DNA from: Arthrobacter sp. 9AX
Lineage (GTDB): Bacteria > Actinomycetota > Actinomycetes > Actinomycetales > Micrococcaceae
Reading direction: 5' to 3'
DNA: 64,000 nt
Assembly (NCBI RefSeq): GCF_902506095.1
Contig: NZ_LR733293.1
Location: 1,381,103 to 1,445,102, forward strand
The notes below the pieces were generated by a model. That model was given only the letters and a program-made list of their open reading frames with translations, ran no database searches and was not told the DNA's origin. Numbering within the stretch: the first letter of the stretch is position 1; the number at the start of each line of letters is the position of its first letter. Below are positions 7,374 to 16,082 of the stretch, piece after piece. Both the position numbers and the translations under genes were made by a program.

Positions 7374-8819
7374 ATGACTGAGACTGCACAACGCCCCACT
7401 GACACTGTTGAAGAGACCCGGGACCAACAGTCACCGCGTCCCAACCGCCGCCGCCGTATCCTACTGATGGTGGTGGCCGGCCTCACGATCCTGGGCCTGG
7501 CTGCCCTCGTGCTGGGGGGTGGCTTCCTCAACCCGGCAGCCGCCGCGGACCCGGAGCACACCATGACAGCCGTACAGATCATCCCGTTGGTCATCCTCGT
7601 GGTGATGTTCGTCGTCGCCACCAAGTGGCCGCTGAACATCGGCGTGATGGGGCTGGTAGCCTCCTTTGGCGTCGGCTATTTCATGCTCGGGATGACGGAC
7701 AAGCAAATCCTGGAGGAGTTCCCGGCCAGCATCGTCCTGACCATCATCGGCGTCACGTACTTCTTCAGCATGGCCCAGCGGAACGGCACCATCAACATCA
7801 TCGTCCAGACCTGCGTCCGCCTGGTCAGGGGCAAGACGATGCTGCTGCCTTGGGTCTTCTTCCTCATCGCCGCTGCGCTCACTTCGCTGGGCACCTTCTC
7901 GCCGGCCGCCGTCGCGCTACTCGCACCGGCAGCCCTCGGCTTCGCCTACGAGTCCCGCATCCACCCCGTGGTGATGGGCGCGTTCATCATCAACGGTGCC
8001 CACGCCGGCGGCTTCTCCCCGCTGTCCGTGGCCGGCGTGCTGGTCCACAACATCGCGGTTGAGAACGGCTTTCCCATCTCCCAGGGCGCACTCTTCATTG
8101 CCAGCTTCGCCCTGAACCTGATCCTCTCGGTCCTGACCATCGTGCTGTTCGGCCTCTTCGGCAAGCTGCGCGACGGCAAGGGCGGCCAGTTGGCCGACGT
8201 CGACACCACCAACACCGGCCGTCCCCACGGCCAGCAGATCCTCACCCTGGTCCTGATCACCGCGATGCTCGTCTGCACCCTGGGCTTCCACCTGCCCATC
8301 GGCTTCGTGGCACTGTCCGCCGGGCTCCTGCTCGCCTTCGTCAACATCAAGGAACACCAGACGTTCATCGGCGGCGTCTCCTGGTCCACGGTCCTGCTCG
8401 TTGCAGGCATGATCACCTACGTCTCGCTCCTGCAGCACGTGGGCGTCATCGACACCCTCGCCGAACAGGCCCTGGCCCTCGGCGCGCCCCTGCTCGTGGC
8501 CCTGGTCCTCTGCTACGTGATCGGCGTCGGCTCGGCCTTTGCTTCCTCCACAGCGCTGCTCACCGCGTTCATCCCGCTGGCCGGCCCGCTGCTGGCCACC
8601 AGCTCCCTCAGCGCCTCCGGAACCGTTGCTGCCCTGGCCATCGCTGCCACCGTGGTGGACGTTTCGCCGTTCTCCACCGACGGCGCCCTGGTGGTTGCCA
8701 ACGCCCGCGACGAGGACCGGCAGCGCGTCTACAAGCAGCTCATGATGTACGCCGGCGGCGTGGTGCTGGTGGCTCCGGCGCTGGCCTGGGCCCTGCTGGT
8801 ACCCACCGGCATCATGTAG
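7374..8819 (+). CDS. MatC/SLC13-type dicarboxylate carrier
   Basis: 481-residue permease with about 12 hydrophobic segments. The cytoplasmic start is Arg-rich (RPNRRRRILL) and the first helix follows. The region from MTAVQIIPLVILVVMFVVAT through the GTFSPAAVALLAPAALGFAY segment resembles the dicarboxylate carrier MatC N-terminal domain of the ion-transporter superfamily. Conserved Pro/Gly-rich re-entrant parts are visible near NGAHAGGFSPLSVAGVLVHN and SSTALLTAFIPLAGPLL. It lies 12 bases after the prpF-like gene, so co-transcription is likely, and it probably imports the acid that enzyme handles. The exact substrate is not determinable. Confidence 0.85.
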   Translation: MTETAQRPTDTVEETRDQQSPRPNRRRRILLMVVAGLTILGLAALVLGGGFLNPAAAADPEHTMTAVQIIPLVILVVMFVVATKWPLNIGVMGLVASFGVGYFMLGMTDKQILEEFPASIVLTIIGVTYFFSMAQRNGTINIIVQTCVRLVRGKTMLLPWVFFLIAAALTSLGTFSPAAVALLAPAALGFAYESRIHPVVMGAFIINGAHAGGFSPLSVAGVLVHNIAVENGFPISQGALFIASFALNLILSVLTIVLFGLFGKLRDGKGGQLADVDTTNTGRPHGQQILTLVLITAMLVCTLGFHLPIGFVALSAGLLLAFVNIKEHQTFIGGVSWSTVLLVAGMITYVSLLQHVGVIDTLAEQALALGAPLLVALVLCYVIGVGSAFASSTALLTAFIPLAGPLLATSSLSASGTVAALAIAATVVDVSPFSTDGALVVANARDEDRQRVYKQLMMYAGGVVLVAPALAWALLVPTGIM

Positions 8820-8832
8820 CCCACTGCGACCC

Positions 8833-8899
8833 GCACGCGGGATGGCACTTCGCAGCAGTGTTGCACCACAACATTGCCGCGAAGTGCCATTTCGCGTGC
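8833..8899. terminator. Very long hairpin between convergent genes
   Basis: Three nested paired blocks: GCACGCG (8833–8839) with CGCGTGC (8893–8899), ATGGCACTTCGC (8842–8853) with GCGAAGTGCCAT (8879–8890), and GCAGTGTTG (8855–8863) with CAACATTGC (8869–8877, one G-T pair), around a five-base loop. About 28 base pairs in all. It fills the gap between the carrier and the monooxygenase genes, whose ends face each other, so a bidirectional terminator is likely. There is no clear U-run on either strand, which is unusual for a simple intrinsic terminator. Confidence 0.6.
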
Positions 8900-8905
8900 C
8901 GGGCG

Positions 8906-10162
8906 TCAGGACCCGCGCCGGGCGAGGTGGTCCGCCACGTGCCTGGCGTCCTCGCCCACCAGCGCGAGCGTGGCCGAGAGGTGCCGGGTCAGCCACGGCA
9001 GCCCGACGGCGTAAAGGCCCGGAACTTTGGTGACGCCACCGGTGTGCTGCGGGTAGTTCCACTCATCCAGCACAGGAACATCGAGGAAGCTGAAGTCCAG
9101 TCCATAGCCGGTGGCCCAGATAATCGAGGTGATGCTCTCCCTGTCCAGGTCCAGCCGGGCACCCGATTCCGCCGGAAGCCATGGATCGTCCGGCACCGGA
9201 TCCGCGGGCGGTGCGTCGGCCCCGGTGGCCTCGATGTAGGCGTCGGCCATGGCCTTCAGGCGGAGACCGAACCCCGCCTCGACCATCGCGAGGCGTTCGG
9301 CGAGGTCGTCGCAGAAGCTGATGGCACCGTCGTCCACTCCCTCGAAGCGGCCATGCAGCCGAACGCCGCGCCGGCCCAGATCGCGCAAGTGAATGCTGTG
9401 GCCGCCGTCGTTGCCGGACACCAGCGGGTTGCACATGAAGCGGGCGGCGGGGGAGGGGAGGCTGCCCACCTGGTAGCCGTTGATGCCGTACTGGGGCCCA
9501 CGCACGTTCACCTCGATGATCCAGTGCAGGATGTCATGGCCGCGGTAACGTCGTGGCGCCTCCGGGCATGAAGAAACGGAGAGGTGCACCTCCCGGCCCG
9601 CGGCCAGCAGGTCCTCGGTGATCTGGCCGCCGGACTGGCCGGTGCCCACCACCAGGACGGCGCCGTCGGGAAGCTGCTGCGGATTGCGGTAGTTGTGGCT
9701 GTGCAGCTGGTGCACGTGGGCAGGGATGGCGGACGACGGCGGCGGGATGCGGGGGCGCTGGAAGGCCCCGTTCGCCAGGACGACGTTCGTCGCATGGAAC
9801 CTGCCGCCTGTGGTTTCCACGGTGAAGGAACCGTCCGTCCGGCTGATCCGGGTGGCTTCCGTTCCGAGCTGCACGGGCGCGGCGATGCGCCGGGCATAGT
9901 CGCGGAACAGGTCAACAGCGGCGTCGCGGGGGATGAAGGCGTCCGGCTCCGCTCCGCTGTAGGTCAGCTCCGGCAGCTTGAAGGCGAAGTTGGGGGTGTT
10001 CAGATAGAACGAATCCCAGCGGTCCTGCCACGCACCGCCGAGCTGGTCACGCCGTTCCAGCAGCCGGTGCTCAACCCCGTGCTGGGTGAGCCAGTAGCTG
10101 GTGGCAAGCCCTGCCTGGCCAGCGCCGACAACCAGGGTGTTGATCCGTTGCGCGTTCTCCAT
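8906..10162 (-). CDS. Flavin-containing monooxygenase (CzcO-like)
   Basis: 418 residues. FAD-binding Rossmann motif VVGAGQAGLATSYWL at about 11–25 and a second nucleotide-binding motif VVGTGQSGGQITEDLL near 175. Between them HQLHSHNYRNPQQLPDG resembles the conserved HSxxY segment of single-component flavin monooxygenases. A late IIWATGYGLDFSFLD is the usual ATG motif linking the two domains. Such enzymes use NADPH and O2 to oxygenate small substrates; the substrate here is unknown. No membrane segment. The ATG at 10162 has a GGGAGAAACC stretch just upstream. It reads alone, with a cold-shock gene divergent from it. Confidence 0.88.
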   Translation of the reverse strand: MENAQRINTLVVGAGQAGLATSYWLTQHGVEHRLLERRDQLGGAWQDRWDSFYLNTPNFAFKLPELTYSGAEPDAFIPRDAAVDLFRDYARRIAAPVQLGTEATRISRTDGSFTVETTGGRFHATNVVLANGAFQRPRIPPPSSAIPAHVHQLHSHNYRNPQQLPDGAVLVVGTGQSGGQITEDLLAAGREVHLSVSSCPEAPRRYRGHDILHWIIEVNVRGPQYGINGYQVGSLPSPAARFMCNPLVSGNDGGHSIHLRDLGRRGVRLHGRFEGVDDGAISFCDDLAERLAMVEAGFGLRLKAMADAYIEATGADAPPADPVPDDPWLPAESGARLDLDRESITSIIWATGYGLDFSFLDVPVLDEWNYPQHTGGVTKVPGLYAVGLPWLTRHLSATLALVGEDARHVADHLARRGS

Positions 10163-10407
10163 GGTTTCTCCCGGTGGTCAGGAGGGGTGTGAATCTGTTC
10201 GCAGAATATGCCTGTAGAGCCGTTGTGGTAAGTGCCGTGCCAAATCTCCTGTAGTGTTGATCCTGTTGTTGTGTTTATGCAGTTGGTAGTTCAGGCAGTA
10301 CGCGCGGTCGAAAGTCCGCGTTCTTCTGAAGTAGCGGTTTTGAACACCCCACACCGGAGGACCCGAAAGTCGGGACTTTTCCTCCACCTTCACGAAGGAC
10401 AAAAATA
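10163..10407 (+). promoter_or_regulatory. Long leader/intergenic region of the cold-shock gene
   Basis: 245 bases separate the divergent monooxygenase and cspA-type genes. The part next to the cold-shock gene holds short dyads (CCCGAAAGTCGGG at about 10360–10372, and GCGCGGTCGAAAGTCCGCG further up). Cold-shock genes commonly have long structured leaders that act in cold induction; the same role is inferred here. I could not place a convincing -35/-10 pair. GAAGGAC just before the ATG is the ribosome site. Confidence 0.4.
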
Positions 10408-10611
10408 ATGGCTACTGGTACCGTCAAATGGTTTAACGCTGAAAAGGGCTTCGGCTTCATTTCCCCCGATGACTCCTCACAGGACGTTTTCGCACACTAC
10501 TCTGCGATCAACTCCAACGGCTTCCGCTCCCTCGAAGAGAACCAGAAGGTTTCCTTCGAAACCGAGCAGGGCCCCAAGGGTCCCCAGGCCACCAACATCC
10601 AGGCTCTCTAA
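10408..10611 (+). CDS. Cold-shock protein (CspA family)
   Basis: 67 residues, a complete cold-shock domain. [18 protein letters not shown] contains RNP1 (KGFGFI), and [10 protein letters not shown] is RNP2 (usually VFVHYSAI; Ala replaces the second Val). The protein is expected to bind single-stranded RNA or DNA and act as an RNA chaperone. Length is exactly typical. It stands alone, with a long leader before it and a strong terminator after it, the usual arrangement for this family. Confidence 0.97.
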   Translation: MATGTVKWFNAEKGFGFISPDDSSQDVFAHYSAINSNGFRSLEENQKVSFETEQGPKGPQATNIQAL

Positions 10612-10650
10612 TCTCTTAGGGAAACTGGGGCCTCAGGGTTTCAAAGTTTG

Positions 10651-10690
10651 AAGGCAGGGCCGGTCATTGACCGGCCCTGCCTTTTGTTTA
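10651..10690 (+). terminator. Intrinsic terminator of the cold-shock gene
   Basis: AAGGCAGGGCCGGTCA (10651–10666) pairs perfectly with TGACCGGCCCTGCCTT (10668–10683), followed by TTGTTT. The long GC stem with a T-rich tail directly after the gene is a textbook intrinsic terminator. It could also serve the convergent GntR gene. Confidence 0.9.
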
Positions 10691-10754
10691 ACCCATACGT
10701 GCTACTGCGGGTCCCAGGCGCGATGTGATTCTGCGGCACCGGACTGGCTGCCCT

Positions 10755-11489
10755 CTAGTGCAGGCCCATGGCATTCCGGACTTCGTCCAGGATGTGGTGC
10801 ATCGCCGTCTCGGCCACCACGGTATCGCCCCGGGCCACTGCGGCTGCCACATCCTCGTGCGCCTGCAGCGCCTCGTTTCGCGGCTTGAACGGCATGAGTC
10901 CCTGCTGGGTGCGGCTGGTCAGCACCTCAGCCACCATGCCTTCCAGCGCCTGGAACATCTCGTTGCCGCAGCTCCGCAGCAGCAGCTGGTGGAATTCGAT
11001 GTCCGCCGCCAGGAACCCCTGGAGATCCCCGGCCTCGCCGAGGCGGCGCAGTTCCGCGCCCAGGGTAACCAGCTGGGCCCGCTCGGCGGCGCTTGCCCGC
11101 CGGGCAGCCCCCGCGGCGGCAATAGGTTCGACGGCGATGCGCAGCTCCGTGAGGCTGCTGTACTGGAGCTCGCGCCGGTCCGAGGCAAGCCGCCAACGCA
11201 CCAGCTTGGGATCAAAGACATTCCAGTGCCGAGGTTCCTGCACCACGATCCCCACGCGGCGGCGGGAGTACACCAGGTTCATCGATTCGAGGACCTTCAT
11301 GGTGTCGCGCGCGACCGTCCGGGAAATCCCGTACTCCTGCTGCAGCCCCTCCAGGGTGAGCCGGCTTCCGGGCGGCAGGTCGCCTGAGGCGATGGCCACG
11401 CCCACGGCCTCGACAACCCGGCCGGGCATCGCGGGGGAGCTCCCGCCGTCGTCCGCGTTGCCCTGGTACTGGTATGACGCCGTCGACAT
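10755..11489 (-). CDS. GntR/FadR-type (FCD) regulator of gluconate genes
   Basis: 244 residues. N-terminal winged HTH (about 25–90: VVEAVGVAIASGDLPPGSRL, EGLQQEYGISRTVARDTMKV, SRRRVGIVVQEP) and a C-terminal all-helical FCD ligand domain with ELRIAVEPIAAAGAARRAS and DIEFHQLLLRSCGNEMFQ; its Asp/His residues normally hold a metal and carboxylate ligand. It is divergent from gntK–gntP, so it is the probable gluconate-responsive repressor of that pair, as is usual in actinobacteria. Start at 11489 gives normal length. Confidence 0.9.
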   Translation of the reverse strand: MSTASYQYQGNADDGGSSPAMPGRVVEAVGVAIASGDLPPGSRLTLEGLQQEYGISRTVARDTMKVLESMNLVYSRRRVGIVVQEPRHWNVFDPKLVRWRLASDRRELQYSSLTELRIAVEPIAAAGAARRASAAERAQLVTLGAELRRLGEAGDLQGFLAADIEFHQLLLRSCGNEMFQALEGMVAEVLTSRTQQGLMPFKPRNEALQAHEDVAAAVARGDTVVAETAMHHILDEVRNAMGLH

Positions 11490-11545
11490 CTTCCTGCCTT
11501 CCTCTGCGCACCTGCGCGCGGTACCAGCCTACCGGGAAACGGGGA

Positions 11546-11602
11546 AAGGTATGACTTGTGACACTAAAAGATAGTATCTGTCGCAGGAAATGGTGATACC
11601 TT
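11546..11602. promoter_or_regulatory. Candidate operators between gntR-type gene and gntK
   Basis: Within the 193-base divergent gap, AAGGTAT (11546–11552) is mirrored by ATACCTT (11596–11602). The right-hand copy is itself within GGTGATACC, a GGTnnnACC dyad of the kind FadR-type GntR proteins bind. The arrangement suggests operators for the adjacent regulator. The repeats are seen; binding is inferred. Confidence 0.4.
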
Positions 11603-11682
11603 AACTCTCGGCGCACGACCGCAAGGAATGCGCAAACACGGTTTCTTCACTAAGCCAACGGCGTCTTCTTCGGAGGTAGAAC

Positions 11683-12219
11683 ATGCAGTATCCCGCCACG
11701 CACCTGGTGGTGATGGGCGTTGCCGGTTCCGGCAAGTCGACCATCGCGGCAGCACTTTCCCGTCAGCTCGGCTGGGCCTGCGCCGAAGCGGACGAATTCC
11801 ATCCGCAGTCCAACATCCAGAAAATGTCGAAGGGCAATCCCCTGCAGGACGAGGACCGCTGGCCCTGGCTCCAGGAAATCCAGGCCTGGATGACCGCCCA
11901 GGCGCATGGCGGCAAGAGCACTGTGCTCACGTGCTCCGCACTCAAGCAGAGCTACCGCCAGCTCCTGGCCAAGGCCGAGGGACGCGTCCTGTTCCTTCAC
12001 CTCCATGGCGAGGCGGACCTGATCGGCCAGCGCATGGAGGGCCGCGAAGGCCACTTCATGCCGCCCACGCTCCTGCCCAGCCAGCTGGCAACGCTGGAGC
12101 CCCTGACGGACCAGGAACTTGCCGCCGGCAGCCTTCGGCTGGACATCTCAAAGTCCCCGGAAGAGCTGGTCCAAACTATCCTCGCTGCACTGCAGTTCCC
12201 CGCAGACCAGGCCTCTTAA
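11683..12219 (+). CDS. gntK: Gluconokinase
   Basis: 178 residues, normal for a thermoresistant-type gluconokinase. It would phosphorylate D-gluconate with ATP to 6-phosphogluconate. The Walker A motif is VMGVAGSGKST near the N-terminus; EADEFHPQSNIQKMSKGNPL and DEDRWPWL are the conserved substrate segments (xDxxHPxxNxxKMxxGxPLxDxDRWPWL); CSALKQSYRQLL follows. GGAGG lies seven bases before the ATG. The permease follows after 41 bases, and a divergent GntR regulator lies upstream. Confidence 0.96.
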   Translation: MQYPATHLVVMGVAGSGKSTIAAALSRQLGWACAEADEFHPQSNIQKMSKGNPLQDEDRWPWLQEIQAWMTAQAHGGKSTVLTCSALKQSYRQLLAKAEGRVLFLHLHGEADLIGQRMEGREGHFMPPTLLPSQLATLEPLTDQELAAGSLRLDISKSPEELVQTILAALQFPADQAS

Positions 12220-12260
12220 ACCCCCATCCCCAACAAGTAGTTCCGTTTCAAAGGAGAACC

Positions 12261-13664
12261 ATGACCATCGAAGGATGGACCCAGACGCTGGGAGCAGGCC
12301 CCCTGCTGCTCATCGCCGCAGCCGCGATCCTCGCCCTGCTGTTCCTGATCATCAAGCTGCGCGTGCACGCCCTGATCGCCCTGATCCTGATCAGCCTCGC
12401 CACAGCCTTCGCCACCGGCATCCCCGCCAACCAGGTGGTTCCCGTCCTGGTCAACGGATTCGGTTCCACCCTTGGTACGGTGGCGCTCCTTGTCGGGCTG
12501 GGCGCGATGCTGGGCCGGATCGTGGAAACCAGCGGCGGCGCAAAAGTGCTGGCCGACTACCTCATCGGACTCTTCGGCGAGAAGCGCGCCCCGTTTGCGC
12601 TTGGCCTGGCATCACTGATCTTCGGCTTCCCGATCTTCTTCGACGCCGGCCTGGTGGTCATGCTGCCGGTTGTCTTCGCCGTGGCCCACCGCCTGGGCGG
12701 GGGAGTGCTTCGCTATGGCCTGCCGGCCGCCGGTGCGTTTTCCGTAATGCACATCTTCCTGCCGCCGCACCCGGGCCCGGTCTCCGCCGCCACGTTCTTC
12801 GAGGCCAACGTTGGCCTGGTCCTGATCGCCGGCCTCATCGTCGCAATCCCCACCTGGTATGTGACCGCCTACCTCTACGGCCTGTACACCGGCAAAAAGC
12901 TGGTCCTGCCGGTGCCCGAAATCCTCGGCCACGCGTCCGCCGAGGCCGAATCGCACCCGCCTCGCTTCCGCACCATCATCGGGCTGCTGCTCCTTCCGCT
13001 GGTCCTGATCTTCGTCAACACCGGCCTGAACACCCTGGCCTCCTCCGGCGTGCTCTCCGATGACGTCAAGAAGGAGCAATGGTTCCAGATCCTGCGCACC
13101 ATCGGCGAGACGCCGGTGGCCCTGCTGATCTCCGTGCTCGTGGCCATGTTCGTCCTGGGCACCCGGCGCGGCCGCGATGCCGGCGCCCTGGAGAAGCTGC
13201 TGGAATCCTCCCTGGGTCCGGTCTGCTCCGTTATCCTGATCACCGGCGCCGGCGGTATGTTCGGCGGTGTGCTCCGCACGTCCGGCATCGGCAAGGCACT
13301 GGCCGACGTCCTGGGCGGACTCGGCATCCCGCTGATCCTCGCCGGCTTCCTAATCTCAGCCATCCTTCGCATTGCGCAGGGCTCCGCCACAGTGGCACTG
13401 ACCACCACTGCGGGCCTGATCGCGCCCGCCGTGGCAGCGGGCGGACTCAACGGCATGCAGGTCGCCGCCATGGTCATCGCCGTAGCGGCCGGTTCCGTGG
13501 TGGTCTCGCACGTCAATGACTCCGGCTTCTGGCTGGTGGGCCGCTTCTTCGGCATGGACGTCAAGACCACGCTGAAGACCTGGACCGTGATGGAAACGCT
13601 CATAGGTGTGATGGGCTTCGCCATCGCGGCAGTGATCTTCCTGGTGGCCGGCCTGGCAGGCTAG
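12261..13664 (+). CDS. gntP: Gluconate:H+ symporter, GntP family
   Basis: 467 residues with about 12–14 hydrophobic segments. Family landmarks: LLIAAAAILALLFLIIKLRV at the start, GFGSTLGTVALLVGLGAMLG, FPIFFDAGLVVMLPVVFAVA, LPPHPGPVSAATFFEANVG, and near the C-terminus RIAQGSATVALTTTAGLIAP and HVNDSGFWLVGRFFGMDVK. These are highly typical of GntP transporters. The start codon at 12261 has AAGGAG six bases upstream. With gntK it forms a gluconate uptake and phosphorylation unit; the pair probably shares a transcript that ends in the hairpin just downstream. Confidence 0.96.
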   Translation: MTIEGWTQTLGAGPLLLIAAAAILALLFLIIKLRVHALIALILISLATAFATGIPANQVVPVLVNGFGSTLGTVALLVGLGAMLGRIVETSGGAKVLADYLIGLFGEKRAPFALGLASLIFGFPIFFDAGLVVMLPVVFAVAHRLGGGVLRYGLPAAGAFSVMHIFLPPHPGPVSAATFFEANVGLVLIAGLIVAIPTWYVTAYLYGLYTGKKLVLPVPEILGHASAEAESHPPRFRTIIGLLLLPLVLIFVNTGLNTLASSGVLSDDVKKEQWFQILRTIGETPVALLISVLVAMFVLGTRRGRDAGALEKLLESSLGPVCSVILITGAGGMFGGVLRTSGIGKALADVLGGLGIPLILAGFLISAILRIAQGSATVALTTTAGLIAPAVAAGGLNGMQVAAMVIAVAAGSVVVSHVNDSGFWLVGRFFGMDVKTTLKTWTVMETLIGVMGFAIAAVIFLVAGLAG

Positions 13665-13677
13665 CTACCCCCAACTG

Positions 13678-13732
13678 AGTAGCGCCAAGAGTCGTTTGAA
13701 CCTCTAAAACGACGCTTGGCGCTACTACTTTT
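13678..13732 (+). terminator. Terminator hairpin after gntP (convergent with phoD)
   Basis: AGTAGCGCCAAG (13678–13689) and GTCGTTT (13691–13697) pair with AAACGAC (13707–13713) and CTTGGCGCTACT (13715–13726), one A·G mismatch, followed by ACTTTTTAA. The T-run makes it a good terminator for the plus strand. It also faces the end of the phosphatase gene. Confidence 0.8.
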
Positions 13733-13744
13733 TAAGGTACCCGC

Positions 13745-15327
13745 CTAGGCCTGGAGCCCGGGGACGCCGTCCCGGATGGTGAAGGAGGCTTTCGTGCTGA
13801 CGGGAGAGCCCGGCGTCGTGACGTAATCCAGCGTCCGGAACTCGGCCGTCAAAGCGTCCCGCGTGATCTTCGTGTTCACGTAGCCGCGGTTGTCATTGTA
13901 GAACTTCAGGTGCGGGTTCCACGCCATGGTGGGGTCCGTGGTGGAGCCCGTGCCGTTGCCCGTGGACGTAATGGACGTGCACACCAGCTCCGAGCCCACC
14001 ACCGGCGAGGCGGGATCCTTGTAGTCCACCTTCAGGTCGTTGGCCCAGTTGCGGTGCACGTCGCCGGTGAGTACGACGGCGTTGCGTACCTGCGCGTCCA
14101 GCCAGCCCTGGGTGATGCGTCGCCGCGAGGCAGCGTAGCCATCCCAGCCGTCCATCGAGACGTCGTCCACGTCGAGGGCCTTGTCCCGGTCCCGCTCGGC
14201 GAAGAACACCTGCTGGCCCAGGATGTCCCAGCGCTGGGTGGAGTTCCTGAAGCCGTCCAACAGCCACTTCTCCTGCTCGGCACGGTGATGGAGCGGTCCT
14301 CGGCCAGGCGCTCGGCCACGTTCTTCCGCCAGCCGTCGCCGGCCAGCTGGTCGTCGCGGTACTGCCGGGTGTCCATCATGTGGAAGTTGGCGAGCTGGCC
14401 CCACTGGATGGTGCGGTAGATCTTCATGTCGAACCCGGCCGGGACGGACGAGGCCCGCAGCGGCATGTTCTCGTAGTAGGCCTGGAATGCGGCGGCGCGG
14501 CGCTGCCGGAACCGTTCTGTGGTGTCGTTGAGCTGGCCCGCGTCCCGGTTCTCCGGAATGTCATCCGCCCAGTTGTTGTCTACCTCGTGGTCATCCCACA
14601 CCACCAGCCACGGCGCGATCGCGTGTGCTGCCTGCAGGTCGGCGTCGGCCTTGTACTGCGCATGCCGCTGCCGGTAGCCGGCCAGGTTGAGCGTCTCCGG
14701 GCCGGCGTGGTCGCGCGGATTTCCGCCGCCGATCACATAGCTGCCCTTCTTGTACTCGTAGAGGTAGTCGCCCAGGTGCAGCACCAGGTCCGGGTGGTCC
14801 TCGGCGAGCCGCTGGTACGCGGTGAAGTAGCCGTGCTCGTACTGCGAGCAGCTGGCGAAGGCCATGGCCAATGCGGCGGGAGTTTCATGCAGTGCCGGCG
14901 CGGTGAGCGTGCGGCCGGTCGCGCTGATATGCCGGCCGCTGCGGAACCGGTAGAAGTATTCGCGGCCCGGCTTCAGGCCCTTGAGTTCCACGTGCACTGA
15001 GTGGGCGGTTTCGAGCCGGGCGTGCTCGACGCCGCGGGCTACTGCCGTGCGCATGGTTGCGTCCTCGGCGACCTCCCAGGCCACGGGTACCTGGCGTGCG
15101 GGCATGCCGCCCAGGCCGTCCTCGGCGAGGGGGTACAGCGCCAGGCGGGTCCAGATCACGAAGCCGTCCGCCGATGGCTCGCCCGATGCGATGCCGAGCA
15201 TAAACGGGTCGGTGCGGAGACCGGCGTCGTCCGCGATGGAAGTGGCCACGGCGGCACCCGGCAGGGCGGCGACCAGGCCGGCACCCAGGCCGGCGGAAAT
15301 AAGGGATCTGCGTGAGATGTTGTCCAT
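13745..15327 (-). pseudogene. phoD: Tat-exported alkaline phosphatase PhoD, frameshifted
   Basis: The reading frame starts at ATG 15327 with a twin-arginine signal (MDNISRRSLISAGLGAGL, then AALPGAAVA). It contains PhoD-type segments: GIASGEPSADGFVIWTRLA, ASCSQYEHGYFTAYQRLA, LHLGDYLYEY and WLVVWDDHEVDNNWADD. After AEDRSIT it runs into a wrong frame. The correct continuation (EQEKWLLDGFRNSTQRWDIL, then VVLTGDVHRNWANDLKVD) is in another minus-strand frame that ends at 13745. Restoring one base near 14279–14286 (ACCGTGCC to ACCGGTGCC, for example) rejoins them into 527 residues, the usual PhoD size. All metal-binding segments are otherwise intact. Either the gene has recently died or one base was lost in sequencing. 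The working enzyme would hydrolyse phosphodiesters and monoesters outside the cell. A PHO-box-like repeat lies upstream. Confidence 0.88.
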
Positions 15328-15361
15328 GCGTTCGACGCTAGGGAGGACGGTTGGACATCGG

Positions 15362-15400
15362 TTGTTGCCTGCGTGAACCATAAGTGAACTGCGGGTCAAG
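15362..15400 (-). promoter_or_regulatory. PHO-box-like direct repeats upstream of phoD
   Basis: On the minus strand GTTCAC occurs twice with an 11-base period (15389–15384 and 15378–15373; plus strand GTGAACCATAAGTGAAC). A weaker third unit (CTTGAC) lies 11 bases further. Actinobacterial PhoP binds direct repeats of 11 bases with GTTCAC cores, so this is a strong candidate PHO box 46–62 bases before the phoD start. Spacing is seen in the sequence; PhoP binding is inferred. Confidence 0.6.
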
Positions 15401-15428
15401 GGAAGCCCGCCGGCCACCATATCCTTGA

Positions 15429-16082
15429 ATGGTGACTCTGCTTCAGGCTGTTTTGTCGTTTGCTGTGGTTGCCGGACTCCTCACGCTGGTGCCCGGCATG
15501 GACACCGCCCTTGTGCTGCGCTCGTCCATCTCCAGGTCACGGCCGTTCGCGTTTGCCACAGCGCTGGGAATCAGTACCGGAGCGATGATCTGGGGAATCG
15601 CTGCGGCGGTTGGTGCGTCCGCGCTGCTGGCGGCGTCGGAGTTCGCTTACCGCCTGCTGACCGTTGCCGGGGCGGCATACATGATCTGGCTGGGGCTGTC
15701 GCTGTTGTGGAAAAGCCTGCGGCACGGCCAGGCGGCTGTCGCGAATCCCCAGGCGGAGGCTGTGGTGTCCGGCCGGCATGAGCTGTTCAAGGGCTGGCTG
15801 ACCGGCACCGGAACCAACCTGCTGAACCCGAAAGTGGGCATCTTCTACATCGCCACCATCCCGCAGTTCATCCCGGCAGGGGAGTCGCCGCTGCTGGTGG
15901 GCGTGCTGCTGTCCGGGGTCCACTGCGTCCTGACGATGGCCTGGTTCACCCTGCTGATTTTCGGCACGGGTTACGCTTCCCGCTGGCTCAAGGGCGCCCG
16001 CAGCATCCGCATTATCGACAGCATCACGGGAACGGTCCTGGTGGGCTTCGGGCTCAAACTCGCGCTCGAACCGGCCCACTGA
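15429..16082 (+). CDS. LysE/RhtB-family exporter
   Basis: 217 residues with about six hydrophobic segments. The start LLQAVLSFAVVAGLLTLVPG, followed by MDTALVLRSSISRSRPFAFA, is the family's conserved first loop (PGPd in many members; here PGMD). GWLTGTGTNLLNPKVGIFYI corresponds to the conserved NPK motif. Such proteins export amino acids or similar compounds; the substrate is not predictable. Its gene is divergent from phoD and ends one base before the stop of the TfoX gene. Confidence 0.88.
   Translation: MVTLLQAVLSFAVVAGLLTLVPGMDTALVLRSSISRSRPFAFATALGISTGAMIWGIAAAVGASALLAASEFAYRLLTVAGAAYMIWLGLSLLWKSLRHGQAAVANPQAEAVVSGRHELFKGWLTGTGTNLLNPKVGIFYIATIPQFIPAGESPLLVGVLLSGVHCVLTMAWFTLLIFGTGYASRWLKGARSIRIIDSITGTVLVGFGLKLALEPAH

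Noticed and set aside
6231..8819. Methylcitrate (prp) cluster
   Set aside because: Only the PrpF-type isomerase is present; there is no prpB, prpC, prpD or acnA nearby, and a dicarboxylate carrier follows instead.
14032..15420. Two separate genes in the phoD region
   Set aside because: The two frames join into one full-length PhoD with a single base change, and the second half alone has no start or signal sequence.
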